Assembly: GCF_030287405.1 (NCBI RefSeq)
Contig: NZ_JASVVV010000001.1
Span: 638,403-702,402, forward strand
Source of the DNA: Halalkalicoccus sp. NIPERK01
GTDB lineage: Archaea; Halobacteriota; Halobacteria; Halobacteriales; Halalkalicoccaceae
Reading direction: 5' to 3'
DNA length: 64,000 nucleotides
This document shows positions 25,253 to 33,889 of this stretch, piece by piece. The translations under genes were made by a program, and so were the position numbers. The notes under the pieces were generated by a model that did no database searches, was not told the DNA's origin, and saw nothing but the letters and a program-made list of their open reading frames with translations. Position 1 is the stretch's first letter, and every line of letters begins with the position of its first letter.

Positions 25253-25801
25253 GGGCCGGTCGCGGTCCCGTTCGAGCAGGAGTTCGAGATACGAGACCCG
25301 GATCTCCTCGTCGGGATCCAACCCCAGCGATTCGACCGTCCGGGCGACGCCCTCGCGTGCGGCGTCGACGTCCCCTTCTGACGCCTCCGTCTCGACTTCG
25401 ACGAACTCCCCGACCCCGGCGACCGAATCCAGCGTCACGGCGTACTCCGCGAGCGAGAAGCGCTCGCGTACCTTCTCGACGGTTTCGACCGGAACGAACC
25501 CGAGCGAGTCGAGGATCGCCGCCGCCGCGTCGCCGTCCCCGAGGTCCGTCTCGTACTCCTCGCGCGTCTTCGACGTCTCCCCGATCAACGGCCCCTTGTA
25601 CGTGAGTCTCGCTCGCTCCGTACCGCCGCGCTCCTCGCGACGCACCCGAAGCGCCTCGTCCGTCTCGGCGAAGTCGCGCGTCGGCGCGTCGTAATACGTG
25701 TCGCGCTGTGTGATCGCGCCGCGAGCGCTCGCCCCCAGTTCCCGCAAGGCGTCCCGTACCCGCCCGTGGTCGGCCCGGACCTTCATCTCGACCTCGTACA
25801 T
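25250..25801 (-). CDS. CYTH-domain protein (class IV adenylate cyclase / thiamine triphosphatase superfamily)
   Basis: 183 residues. It begins with the CYTH signature MYEVEMKVRA (ExExK: E3-V-E5-M-K7). Downstream come TYYDAPTRDFAETDEALRVRREE, the basic strand LTYKGP, KTREEYET and a C-terminal YLELLLER, which fold into the triphosphate tunnel. Family members hydrolyse organic or inorganic triphosphates or cyclise ATP; CyaB-type archaeal members are often annotated class IV cyclases but may be triphosphatases. The stop codon coincides with the end of repeat copy D. Confidence 0.85.
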   Translation of the reverse strand: MYEVEMKVRADHGRVRDALRELGASARGAITQRDTYYDAPTRDFAETDEALRVRREERGGTERARLTYKGPLIGETSKTREEYETDLGDGDAAAAILDSLGFVPVETVEKVRERFSLAEYAVTLDSVAGVGEFVEVETEASEGDVDAAREGVARTVESLGLDPDEEIRVSYLELLLERDRDRP

Positions 25802-26064
25802 ACGCCTTCGGACGGACCGAAGCGCCGAAAAGCGTCCGTTTTCCCCTCATCCGGTCTTTGACACCGGCTAACGTCGCCGGTGAGATCGCGCCTCGTCACG
25901 AGCCCCTCCCCCGATTAGCCGCCCGCTAGAGTCGCCCAGCGACGGCGGCGATTCTCGCGTTCGTCGGTGGGGTTCGTCGACGCAGACGTGAACCGATTAC
26001 CCGTTTCCTATAGTACTGATATTATCGTGGATAAGTAAGTATCAACGAATGAATCATACAGGCG

Positions 26065-26748
26065 ATGCGCGACATAAACCGTCGACGTATGATCCAGCTG
26101 TCCGGTGGCATAGCGCTCGCGAGCATGGCCGGCTGTCTCGGCAGCGACGACGATCCGAAGGACACCGACGAGAAGAACGACCCTGACGACGGCGAGAATA
26201 CCAAGGATGGCGGCGAGAACGACAAGCCCAAAAGCGGGGATGACGCCCCGAAGGTCGACGTCGAGACCCACGACGGCAAGACGGTCACGGTCGAGGCCAG
26301 GGACAAACCGACCATCGTGATGTTCGCCGACATCGAAAGCGAGGAGTGTAAGTCCTACTCGAAGACGCTGGTCGACCTCCACGAGGAGTACCACGACCGC
26401 GCGTACGTGGTCACGATCAACTCCAACCTGGACGTCTCGAAGGAGGACCTCAAGGCGTTCCACGAGGAGTACGGCGGCGACTGGGACCACGCGATGGGTC
26501 ACGCCAAGGCCCTCGAGAAGTACGGCATCGAGGCCTCGGTGACGATCTGTGTCATCGACGAGCACGGAAAGATCGCCTTCCGTATCGACGGCGAAATCGA
26601 CCGGGAGACGGTCGAGAAGCTCCTCGAGGCCTACGCCAACGGCGAGATCGATCAAAAGGACATCGAGGAGGTCATCGAAGCGTACCGAAAGGGCGAGATC
26701 GACGAAAAAGACGTCGAAGAGGCGATCGAAACGTACGCCGACGATTGA
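26065..26748 (+). CDS. Tat-exported lipoprotein with thioredoxin-like fold and C-terminal 17-residue repeats
   Basis: 227 residues. The N-terminus has a twin-arginine motif (RRRMIQLSGG) and lipobox M-A-G-C24, so it should be lipid-anchored outside the cell. A disordered Asp/Lys/Gly-rich linker (~25-70) precedes a thioredoxin-like domain (KPTIVMFADIESEECKSYS...YVVTINSN...GIEASVTICVIDEHGKIAFRIDGEI). The usual CxxC is reduced to a single Cys. The last ~40 residues repeat every 17 residues (EAYANGEIDQKD, EAYRKGEIDEKD, ETYADD). Its TGA stop is the first three bases of repeat copy A. Role perhaps in envelope redox or metal handling. Confidence 0.8.
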   Translation: MRDINRRRMIQLSGGIALASMAGCLGSDDDPKDTDEKNDPDDGENTKDGGENDKPKSGDDAPKVDVETHDGKTVTVEARDKPTIVMFADIESEECKSYSKTLVDLHEEYHDRAYVVTINSNLDVSKEDLKAFHEEYGGDWDHAMGHAKALEKYGIEASVTICVIDEHGKIAFRIDGEIDRETVEKLLEAYANGEIDQKDIEEVIEAYRKGEIDEKDVEEAIETYADD

Positions 26749-26856
26749 TGCTGTCGGTCATACCTCCGATCAACCGTTGGCAGGACGGGACCGACTCGCG
26801 CCGTAGTCCGTCAGCTCGGGCACACGCCGTCGACTGTCCCGTGATCAACGGTATGA
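26746..26856. repeat. Inverted-end intergenic element, copy A (111 bp)
   Basis: Left end TGATGCTGTCGGTCATACC, right end (other strand) TCATACCGTTGATCACGG. The left TGA is the stop codon of the lipoprotein gene. A 62-bp interior core (26779-26840, from GGCAGGACGGGACC to CGACTGTCCC) matches copy B (40807-40868) at 56 of 62 positions. Paired GACGGG/TCCGTC inside the core would form a G-U where B has G-C. Confidence 0.8.
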
Positions 26857-26931
26857 ACCGCCGCTGATCGTCCGCGTCCGTGGCGGACACGAAACGTTGT
26901 TCTTAAGGCGCGAACGCCTGTCGTCTGTGGT

Positions 26932-27918
26932 ATGAGTGACGAAGAAGAGGCAGACGCAGCCGACGAACCCGAGACCGACGCCGAGACGGAGGCGGAGTCT
27001 CAGTCGGACGAGGACGCCTCGGAAGGGGCCGACGGGCTCTCCGACGGCGACTTCGTTCGTCTCGCGTACACGGCACGCACGGTCGAGGACGACCAGCTCG
27101 TCGACACCACGGATCGGGAGATCGCGGAGGACGAGGGCGTCGACGTCGAGGAGCGGAACATCGAGCCGCGCGTGATCGCGCTCGGCGCGGGCCACCTCTT
27201 CGAGACGGTCGAGGCCGACATCGAGGGCAAGGAGGCCGGCGATTCGGGAAGCGTCGTCGTCCCTGCCGAGGAGGCCTTCGGCGAGTACAGCGAGGACGAG
27301 GTCCGCACCGTCAGCGCCGAGAAGATCCCCGAGGACGACCGCTACCCCGGCGCACACGTCGACATCGACGGCCAGCACGGCCACGTCGAGACCGTCATCG
27401 GCGGGCGCGCCCGCGTCGACTTCAACCACCCGCTCGCGGGCGAGGACATCGAGTACGAGTACGAGATCGTCGAGGAGGTCGAGGACCGCGTCGACCGCGC
27501 GAAGGGGATGCTCTCGATGTTCGTCGACGCCGACCTCGAGATGTGGGTCGAGACCGACGAGGTCGAGGAGGAGACGGTCGTCGAACCCGACGAAGAGGAC
27601 GAAGACGCCGAACCCGAGACCGAGGTCGAAACGGTCGAGAAGGAGACGCTGTACATCGAGGCCACGCCACAGCTGACGATGAACCAGCAGTGGATGTTCC
27701 AGAAACAGCAGATCGCCCAGGACCTGATGGACCGGCTGGACCTCGATCGGGTCATCATCCAGGAGACCATCGAGGGCGGCGGCATGATGGGCGGTCTCGG
27801 CGGCATGATGGGCGGCATGGGCGGCGGTGGCGGCGTCGAGGAGGCGCTCGAGGACGCCGACGTCGACGCCGACGAGATCGTCGAGGAACTCGAAGGCGAA
27901 CTCGACGCAGAGGAGTAG
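26932..27918 (+). CDS. FKBP-type peptidyl-prolyl isomerase (SlyD-like) with long C-terminal extension
   Basis: 328 residues. An acidic, probably disordered stretch (1-38) precedes the FKBP core (DFVRLAYTARTVEDDQLVDTT ... FNHPLAGEDIEYEYEI); NHPLAG is the classical SlyD/FKBP end. An insert-in-flap chaperone domain fits the EDEVRTVSAEKIPEDDRYPG region. The C-terminal ~140 residues include a second acidic linker, a QLTMNQQWMFQKQQIAQDLMD helix and a Met/Gly-rich run near 282-302. It speeds proline isomerisation during folding in the cytoplasm. A TTCTTAAG element ~30 bases upstream fits the promoter. It ends directly against the convergent KaiC-like gene. Confidence 0.88.
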   Translation: MSDEEEADAADEPETDAETEAESQSDEDASEGADGLSDGDFVRLAYTARTVEDDQLVDTTDREIAEDEGVDVEERNIEPRVIALGAGHLFETVEADIEGKEAGDSGSVVVPAEEAFGEYSEDEVRTVSAEKIPEDDRYPGAHVDIDGQHGHVETVIGGRARVDFNHPLAGEDIEYEYEIVEEVEDRVDRAKGMLSMFVDADLEMWVETDEVEEETVVEPDEEDEDAEPETEVETVEKETLYIEATPQLTMNQQWMFQKQQIAQDLMDRLDLDRVIIQETIEGGGMMGGLGGMMGGMGGGGGVEEALEDADVDADEIVEELEGELDAEE

Positions 27919-28545
27919 TCAGGCGATATCCCGGCTCGTATCGATCCGGACCCGTTCTGCGAGTTCGAGTTTGATCGTCTCGCTCAGCGCACGTCCGCCG
28001 CGGAACTTCGGGACCGCGAGCCGGTTCTCGATGGACTCGCCGCTGATCGTCGTCTCGAGCGAGAACACCACGTCGGCCATGTACTCGGTGAGGTCGCGTC
28101 CCGCCGGCGGGTCGTTGCCCGCGAGACAGTGTAACACCGCGACGCTCTCGGTGTTAACCATCGCCGTCTGCAGCCCGTTCATGAACCGTCGATACCGGGC
28201 GGGATCGCGCCGCTCCAGGGCGTCGACCGGATCGACGATCACCGTGGCCCCGTTCGGGACCGTCTCGACGAGGCGGCTCACCTCGTCCAGCGGGGCGTCG
28301 CTCGCGACCTGCTCGATCTCGGGGGTTCCCGTCGGGGCGGTGGTCCGCTCGAACGCGTCGCGGACCGCCTCCACCGACCGCTCGGTCGTGAGATACAGCG
28401 TCTCGCGGGGGGCGGTGAGTTCGTACAACAGCAGTTCCGACTGGCTCGCCGGCGCGGCCGAGAGCGCGACGACGCTGCCCGCGGGGATCCCGCCGCTCAA
28501 CTTCCGGTCGAGCACGTCGATCCCCGTCGGTAAGCGTCGACTCAT
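27919..28545 (-). CDS. RecA/KaiC-superfamily protein with degenerate P-loop (HTR-like/GvpD-like)
   Basis: 208 residues, start MSRRLPTGIDVLDRKLSGGIPAGSVV, the usual opening of archaeal KaiC-like ATPases. The expected Walker A GxxxxGK[ST] is replaced by SAAPASQSELLL, so ATP binding is doubtful. Walker B-like TVIVDPVDAL and SVAVLHCLAG remain. Haloarchaeal relatives are annotated HTR-like or transcription-associated. It ends flush against the convergent FKBP gene (no bases between stops). A regulatory rather than catalytic role is inferred. Confidence 0.75.
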   Translation of the reverse strand: MSRRLPTGIDVLDRKLSGGIPAGSVVALSAAPASQSELLLYELTAPRETLYLTTERSVEAVRDAFERTTAPTGTPEIEQVASDAPLDEVSRLVETVPNGATVIVDPVDALERRDPARYRRFMNGLQTAMVNTESVAVLHCLAGNDPPAGRDLTEYMADVVFSLETTISGESIENRLAVPKFRGGRALSETIKLELAERVRIDTSRDIA

Positions 28546-28589
28546 CTCTAGAATGGTATATCATTCAACAGAAATAAACCTTCGCCCGG

Positions 28590-29543
28590 TTAGAACGCCG
28601 ATCGGAGGTGCTCCTCGTAGAACTCGAAAAAGCCCTCCTGATCGGGGCCGATCTGGTGGAAGTAGACGTGGTCGTAGCCGGCGTCGACGCAGGCCTCGAC
28701 GCTGTCGACGAACGGTTCGGGGTCCGGCCCCAGCGGCGTGGCGCTCTCGGCGACGTCCTCGCGGTCGACCATCTCCGCGGCCTGCTCGAAGTGCGCCGGC
28801 GTCGGCAGGACCTGGCTCAACTCGCCCGATATCTCGCCGTTGGGCCACGTCTCGTAGACGGTGTCGAGCGCCTCCTCCTCGCTCTCGGCGTAACAGACGT
28901 CGATCTGGGCGTATTTCGGGCCGTCGCCGCCGGCCTCGGCGTAGGTCTCGAGGGGTTCTTCCTGCGGACCGACACACCACAGGCCGTCGCCGATGTCGGC
29001 CGCCGAGCGGGCGGCCTTCGGGCCGAACGCGGAGACGACGATCGGCGGGAGTTCGTCGGGAAGGGTGTAGATCTTCGCGTTCTCGACGTCGTAGTAGGTA
29101 CCATGATGGCTGTAGTTCTCGCCCTCCCAGAGGTCGCGGATCACGCCGACGGCCTCCTCGAGCATCTCCAGGCGGACCGCCGCCTCGGGCCAGCGGTCGC
29201 CCAGCACGTGCTCGTTCAGGTTCTCGCCGCTTCCGACGCCGAAGAAGAAGCGCCCGTCGAGCATCCGTGCCGTGGTCGCCGCGGCCTGGGCGAGGATCGC
29301 GGGGTGGATCCTGACGGTGGGACACGTGACGCCGACGCCGACGTCGATCTCGTCGGTGGCCTGTGCGATACCGCCGAGCGTGCTCCAGACGAACGGGCTC
29401 TCGCCCTGCGCTTCGACCCACGGGTGGAAGTGATCGGAGATCGAGACGAACTCGAAGCCGACCTCCTCGGCGCGGGCGGCGTTCTCGACCAGCGTGGTCG
29501 GGCCGTGCTCCTCGCTCGATAGGGTGTAGCCGAGAGCGACCAT
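28590..29543 (-). CDS. F420-type LLM-class oxidoreductase
   Basis: 317 residues, start MVALGYTLSSEEHGPTTLVE at 29543. TIM-barrel luciferase-like monooxygenase family: FEFVSISDHFHPWVEAQGESPFVWSTLGGIAQATDEIDVGVGVTCP, then FFFGVGSGENLNEH and IGDGLWCVGPQ, matching the TIGR03557/G6PDH-like F420 group. Haloarchaea contain F420, so hydride transfer with F420 on an unknown substrate is expected. It is divergent from pyrB across ~100 bases. Without the F420 partner or substrate genes nearby, the reaction is undefined. Confidence 0.85.
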   Translation of the reverse strand: MVALGYTLSSEEHGPTTLVENAARAEEVGFEFVSISDHFHPWVEAQGESPFVWSTLGGIAQATDEIDVGVGVTCPTVRIHPAILAQAAATTARMLDGRFFFGVGSGENLNEHVLGDRWPEAAVRLEMLEEAVGVIRDLWEGENYSHHGTYYDVENAKIYTLPDELPPIVVSAFGPKAARSAADIGDGLWCVGPQEEPLETYAEAGGDGPKYAQIDVCYAESEEEALDTVYETWPNGEISGELSQVLPTPAHFEQAAEMVDREDVAESATPLGPDPEPFVDSVEACVDAGYDHVYFHQIGPDQEGFFEFYEEHLRSAF

Positions 29544-29645
29544 CGTCCCGACCTTCGGCGGCGGGGCTGTTAAGCGTGTATCCCGGCTGTCAGTACATGT
29601 CGTCAACCGCGGGATTGAAGGCCCCTTACACCCCCCGTTGGGGTA

Positions 29646-30542
29646 ATGTGGCACGATCACGTGCTCACCGCAAAGCAGTTCTCGCGGGCGGACATCGAGA
29701 CGGTGCTCGACCGCGCGGCCGACTTCGACGGCCCGACGGGCGACACCCGCCACACCGACTCGCTGCTCGGTCTGCTGTTCTTCGAACCCAGCACGCGCAC
29801 CAAGATGAGCTTCGAGACGGCGATCAAACGCCTCGGCGGTGACACCATCGACATGGGATCGGTCGGCTCCTCGTCGGTGTCGAAGGGCGAGAGCCTCGCC
29901 GACACGGTGCGGGTGATCGAGGGCTACGCCGACGCGCTCGTCCTTCGCCACCCCAAACAGGGCGCGGCGAAGATGGCCAGCGAGTTCGTCGACGTGCCCG
30001 TGATCAACGCGGGCGACGGCGCGGGCCACCACCCCACCCAGACGCTGCTCGACCTCTACACCATCCGCGAGAACGCCGGCCTCGACGACCTCTCTATAGG
30101 TATCATGGGCGATCTGAAGTACGGGCGGACGGTCCACTCGCTCGCGCAGGCGCTGACGAACTTCGAGGTCACACAGCACTTTGTCAGCCCCGAGAGCCTC
30201 GCGCTCCCGCCGACGGTGCGCTACGACCTCGACGAGGCCGGCGCGTCGGTCGAGGAACACACCGGACTCGACGGCGTCCTCCCCGACCTCGACGTGCTGT
30301 ACGTCACCCGGATCCAGCGCGAGCGGTTCCCCGACGAGAACGAGTACCGCGCCGTGGCGAGCGAGTACGGGATCGACCTCGGGACGCTCGAAAACGCGAA
30401 GGATGACCTCTCGATCATGCACCCCCTCCCGAGGGTCGACGAGATCGACCCCGCGATCGACGACACCGACCACGCGACGTACTTCGAACAGGCACACAAC
30501 GGCATCCCCGTGCGGATGGCACTGCTCGACTTACTCCTATGA
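29646..30542 (+). CDS. pyrB: Aspartate carbamoyltransferase catalytic subunit
   Basis: Joins carbamoyl phosphate and aspartate in pyrimidine synthesis. 298 residues. The carbamoyl-phosphate loop is P-S-T-R-T (48-52, [13 protein letters not shown]), followed by HPKQGAAK, the [13 protein letters not shown] loop and [10 protein letters not shown] at the aspartate site. The family is usually ~305 residues. The stop overlaps the pyrI start as ATGA. Just before the ATG is a short G/C-rich stem (CCCCTTAC...GTTGGGG), possibly involved in control. Confidence 0.96.
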   Translation: MWHDHVLTAKQFSRADIETVLDRAADFDGPTGDTRHTDSLLGLLFFEPSTRTKMSFETAIKRLGGDTIDMGSVGSSSVSKGESLADTVRVIEGYADALVLRHPKQGAAKMASEFVDVPVINAGDGAGHHPTQTLLDLYTIRENAGLDDLSIGIMGDLKYGRTVHSLAQALTNFEVTQHFVSPESLALPPTVRYDLDEAGASVEEHTGLDGVLPDLDVLYVTRIQRERFPDENEYRAVASEYGIDLGTLENAKDDLSIMHPLPRVDEIDPAIDDTDHATYFEQAHNGIPVRMALLDLLL

Positions 30543-31003
30543 CGGACGACCACCAACTCCGCGTCGGCAAGATCGAGAACGGCACCGTCATCGACCACGT
30601 CACCGGCGGCCAGGCGCTGAACGTCCTCGCGATCCTCGACATCGACGGGTCGGGCGGCGAGGAGGTCTCCGTCGGGATGAACGTCCCCTCGGATCGGATC
30701 GGACGAAAGGACATCGTGAAGGTCGAGGGCCGCGAGTTGAGCCAGGGCGAGGTCGACGTCCTCTCGCTGATCGCCCCCGACGCGACGATCAACATCGTCC
30801 GGAACTACGACGTGGTGGAGAAACACCGCGTCGAGCGCCCCGCGGAGGTCGTCGGCGTCCTCTCGTGTCCGAACGCCAACTGCATCACGACCGAACGCGA
30901 ACCCGTCGACTCGCGCTTTACCGTCCTCGCGGACGGGGTCCGGTGTGCGTACTGCGGGACGCTGATCCGCGAGGAGTTCGCGACACACATCGACGTCGGA
31001 TAG
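30539..31003 (+). CDS. pyrI: Aspartate carbamoyltransferase regulatory subunit
   Basis: Allosteric subunit of ATCase (binds CTP/ATP). 154 residues: an N-terminal nucleotide-binding domain with [20 protein letters not shown] and [13 protein letters not shown], then a zinc domain with C110, C115, C136 and C139 that contacts PyrB. It starts within the pyrB stop, so translation is coupled. The complex should be the c6r6 type regulated by pyrimidines. Confidence 0.96.
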   Translation: MTDDHQLRVGKIENGTVIDHVTGGQALNVLAILDIDGSGGEEVSVGMNVPSDRIGRKDIVKVEGRELSQGEVDVLSLIAPDATINIVRNYDVVEKHRVERPAEVVGVLSCPNANCITTEREPVDSRFTVLADGVRCAYCGTLIREEFATHIDVG

Positions 31004-31007
31004 GTCG

Positions 31008-31415
31008 CTACCGAACGATCGTCACCGGGACGGGCGAGCGCCGGGCGACCGCTTCCGCGACGCTCCCCAGCAGGACTCGCGTCGCCCCGGTACGGCCGTG
31101 ACTGCCGATCACGACCGCGTCGAAGCCGTCTCTACCCGCCATATCGACGATCTCGCGGACCGGGCTCCCGGTCTCGATTCGCGTCTCGATCCCGGCATCG
31201 ACCTCGCTTCGCGCCGCGTCGAGGAGTTCCTCGGCGTGTTCACGCGCCTTCTCGTATCTCGGTATGGCCTCCGGATCGTCCGTGAACGCGGCCCAGTAGC
31301 CCTCGACGGGGATCACGTGTACCGCGGTGATCTCGCCGTCGGGAAACGCCTCGTGGGCGTACCGCAGTGCTTCGCGTGACTGGTCGGACTCGTCGATCGG
31401 AACGAGGATCTTCAT
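31008..31415 (-). CDS. Universal stress protein (UspA family)
   Basis: 135 residues. MKILVPIDESDQSREALRYA opening and the ATP-binding motif GSHGRTGATRVLLGSVAEAV-RRSPVPVTIVR (G-2x-G-9x-G-[S/T]) define an ATP-binding Usp. It is the first of three Usp genes in the window and is divergent from the next at 31594 (178 bases between starts). It converges with pyrI, four bases apart. Confidence 0.88.
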   Translation of the reverse strand: MKILVPIDESDQSREALRYAHEAFPDGEITAVHVIPVEGYWAAFTDDPEAIPRYEKAREHAEELLDAARSEVDAGIETRIETGSPVREIVDMAGRDGFDAVVIGSHGRTGATRVLLGSVAEAVARRSPVPVTIVR

Positions 31416-31593
31416 CGTGATTTCCCTCGGACGTGTCTACGAAGGGAGCGGATAAAACCGATTCGCGCGTTCTCGGACGCTGGGAACTACCGGTCGGGAA
31501 CCGCCGCGATGCGGGCGATCACGACACCCGGGCCCGCGGATCGGGAACGGGTACCAATGCTATGTCGTGTCGGCGCGTAGACCCGCCGGAGAC

Positions 31594-32019
31594 ATGTACG
31601 AGAGGATCCTCGTTCCGACGGACGGCAGCACCGACGCGGAGAACGCGCTCTCACACGCGGTCGAACTCGCGGCGGCGTTCGACGCGACGCTCCACGGCCT
31701 CTACGTCGTCGACCTCGACAGATACGGCAGCGTCGGCAGTTTCGACCCGCTCGACAAGCGCCTTGAGGGGATGGGCCGCGAGACGCTCGCGACCGTCGAG
31801 CGCGTCGCCGCCGACCGCGGCGTCGAGACCGTCACCGAACTCCGGGAGGGGTCGGTCCACCGCCAGATCAACGACTACGCCGCCGACCACGATATCGACG
31901 CCATCGTCATGGGGCCGCGGGGTCGCTCCAGACTCGACCGAATGTTGGTCGGAAGCGTGACCGAACGGGTGGTCCGCACCGCCGACCGACCCGTGATCGT
32001 CGTTCGAAAGCGGAGATAA
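31594..32019 (+). CDS. Universal stress protein (UspA family)
   Basis: 141 residues from the ATG at 31594 (MYERILVPTDGSTDAENALS); the open frame upstream to 31567 is excluded by the family N-terminus. It carries GPRGRSRLDRMLVGSVTERVVRTADRPVIVV, the Usp nucleotide-binding end. Divergent from the 31008-31415 Usp gene; similar in design but not a close duplicate (different loops). Confidence 0.88.
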   Translation: MYERILVPTDGSTDAENALSHAVELAAAFDATLHGLYVVDLDRYGSVGSFDPLDKRLEGMGRETLATVERVAADRGVETVTELREGSVHRQINDYAADHDIDAIVMGPRGRSRLDRMLVGSVTERVVRTADRPVIVVRKRR

Positions 32020-32070
32020 CCCGGTAGTACGACCGGAAGGTACTTCGATCCGGAGTCGTCATCTCGCGGT

Positions 32071-32736
32071 ATGTCGTTCGTCGCGTCGCTCGAACCCGAG
32101 GCCGAACGGATCTGGGACGCCATCCACGAGCACCCGATGGTGCGGGGGATCGGCGACGGGAGTCTGGACGAGGAGCCGTTTCGCCACTGGGTCCGACAGG
32201 ACTACGTCTACCTGATCGAGTACAACCGCGTCTTCGCGTTCGGGGCCGCCCGCGCGCCGGATCTCGCCCGGATCGAGCGCTTCGCCGACCTGCTCTCGGA
32301 GACGGTCTCGACCGAGATGGACCTGCATCGCTCCTACGCCGCGGAGTTCGGGATCGGCGAGACGGCGTTGGAGTCGACCGAGCCCTCGCCGACGACGCGC
32401 GCCTACACCGACTTCCTCGTGCGGACCGCGGCGACCGGGAGTTTCGGCGAACTGATCGCCGCGCTCCTGCCGTGTATGTGGGGGTTCAACGACACGGGGA
32501 GGAGGCTCGCCGAGGCGGGTCTGCCCGATCACGAGGGGTACGCACGCTGGATCGAGATGTACTCGAGTCCCGAGTTCACCGAACTCGCGGAGTGGTGCAA
32601 GGAACTCATGGACGAGGTGGCCGCCGGCGCGGGAGAGGCCCGTCGAGAACGGTATCGCGAGGCGTTTCTCACCTCCGCGCGCTACGAGTACCTGTTCTGG
32701 GACGCCGCCTGGAACGGCGAGGAGTGGCCGGTGTGA
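32071..32736 (+). CDS. tenA: TenA/thiaminase II-family protein
   Basis: 221 residues, all-helical. C135 in LLPCMWGFND aligns with the catalytic cysteine of B. subtilis TenA, and the C-terminal EYLFWDAAW carries the glutamate region. The family hydrolyses aminopyrimidine thiamine breakdown products so the pyrimidine can be salvaged. No other thiamine gene is adjacent (thiI is 9 kb away). The TenA family includes regulators without activity, but the cysteine is retained here. Confidence 0.86.
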   Translation: MSFVASLEPEAERIWDAIHEHPMVRGIGDGSLDEEPFRHWVRQDYVYLIEYNRVFAFGAARAPDLARIERFADLLSETVSTEMDLHRSYAAEFGIGETALESTEPSPTTRAYTDFLVRTAATGSFGELIAALLPCMWGFNDTGRRLAEAGLPDHEGYARWIEMYSSPEFTELAEWCKELMDEVAAGAGEARRERYREAFLTSARYEYLFWDAAWNGEEWPV

Positions 32737-32746
32737 GCGGCCGCCC

Positions 32747-32974
32747 TCACTCGATCAGCGGGAGGACGACCGCGAAGACGATCGGCGAGCACAGCGCGAT
32801 GGCGATCCCGCCGAACTCCATGAGCGTAAAGAGCGTCAGTTCCCACCCGGGGAGCGATCCGAACAGCGCCGGGCCGAGCGCGTGGCCGAGGATCCCGACG
32901 ACGAACACCGCCACGCCGAGGGCGAAGCCGCCGCGGGCGTACTGGGAGTAGTCCATCCGCTGATACTGTCCCAT
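32747..32974 (-). CDS. Small two-helix membrane protein, function unknown
   Basis: 75 residues, start MGQYQRMDYSQYARGGFALG at 32974 (an in-frame upstream extension overlaps the neighbour's promoter). Two hydrophobic helices (GGFALGVAVFVVGILGHALG and TLFTLMEFGGIAIALCSPIVFAVVLPLI) with short polar ends. It converges with tenA (10 bases apart) and is divergent from the 33055 gene. No family recognised. Confidence 0.6.
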   Translation of the reverse strand: MGQYQRMDYSQYARGGFALGVAVFVVGILGHALGPALFGSLPGWELTLFTLMEFGGIAIALCSPIVFAVVLPLIE

Positions 32975-33054
32975 ACGTCGACGCACGACCATCGCGGATA
33001 AAACGCTGTCGACCACGTAGCAACGCACTTACGCGCCGCGCCGGTAGGACCCCC

Positions 33055-33888
33055 ATGTTCGGGGTCGTCACGCGGAACCGAGAGGAGTGTACCTGGCCCG
33101 AGTTCGATCTCGCCTTCTACGAATCCAAGGACGTGAGCGGGCGCGCTGCGGAGCCGATCCCCGAGGCCGTCAACATGATCTCCTGTTTCGGGGACAACGC
33201 CGCCGCCGAGAGCTCCCCGGAGCTCGTCCCGCGCAACCGCGAGGGCGAACTCGCCACGCGCGAACGCCCGTACTTCGACTGGGCGTACATCTGCCCGACC
33301 CACGAGGGCTACCGCGAGGGCCTACTGGAGATGGTGAGCGAAGCGAGCGAGAAAAACGAGGACGTCCGCCTCGACGACGTGGGCTTCCCGCGTCAGGAGT
33401 ACTGCTTCTGCGAGCGCTGTACCCGGTTGTTCGAGGAAAGCGAGTTCGAGGACCGCCTCGCGTGGCGCGCCTCCGTCATCACCGACTTTATCGCCGACGC
33501 CAGCGAGAGGATCCCCGGCAGGACCTATCTCACCCTCTATCCCGACCCGTACCCGGGCCACCTCTACGAGCGGGCCGGCCTCGACGTCGAGGCCATCGAA
33601 CCCCACGTCGACGAGTTCGTGATTCCCCTCTACGACATGGCGTACTCCACTACCTACTGGCTCGAAACGATCGCCAGCGGCTTCGAGACGCTTCTGGAGA
33701 CGCCCTTCAGCGTCGAACTCTACGCGGTCGACCTCGACATCGACGCCCTGATCCACGCCGCGGAGGTCGCAGCGGCCTACGGCGAGGACGTCTTCTTCGG
33801 CTACGACGCCGCCAACGCGCAGGCCGCGCTGCGGCGGATGCGTGCGGACTCGCGCGAGGGCGAGCGCTATGGCCCCGACTCCGCGTAG
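33055..33888 (+). CDS. Haloarchaeal conserved protein, probably a TIM-barrel glycoside-hydrolase-like fold
   Basis: 277 residues, soluble, no signal peptide. Strand-like segments end in acidic residues (VRLDDVGFP..., YLTLYPDPYP, DEFVIPLYDMAY, FSVELYAVDLDIDALIHAAEVAAAYGEDVFFGYDAANA), as expected at the C-ends of barrel strands. YCFCERCTRLFEES resembles the C-x-C-x-x-C-F segment found after the substrate-binding Asp in several glycoside-hydrolase-like barrel families. The reaction is not established; classification rests on pattern only. Confidence 0.5.
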   Translation: MFGVVTRNREECTWPEFDLAFYESKDVSGRAAEPIPEAVNMISCFGDNAAAESSPELVPRNREGELATRERPYFDWAYICPTHEGYREGLLEMVSEASEKNEDVRLDDVGFPRQEYCFCERCTRLFEESEFEDRLAWRASVITDFIADASERIPGRTYLTLYPDPYPGHLYERAGLDVEAIEPHVDEFVIPLYDMAYSTTYWLETIASGFETLLETPFSVELYAVDLDIDALIHAAEVAAAYGEDVFFGYDAANAQAALRRMRADSREGERYGPDSA

Positions 33889-33889
33889 C

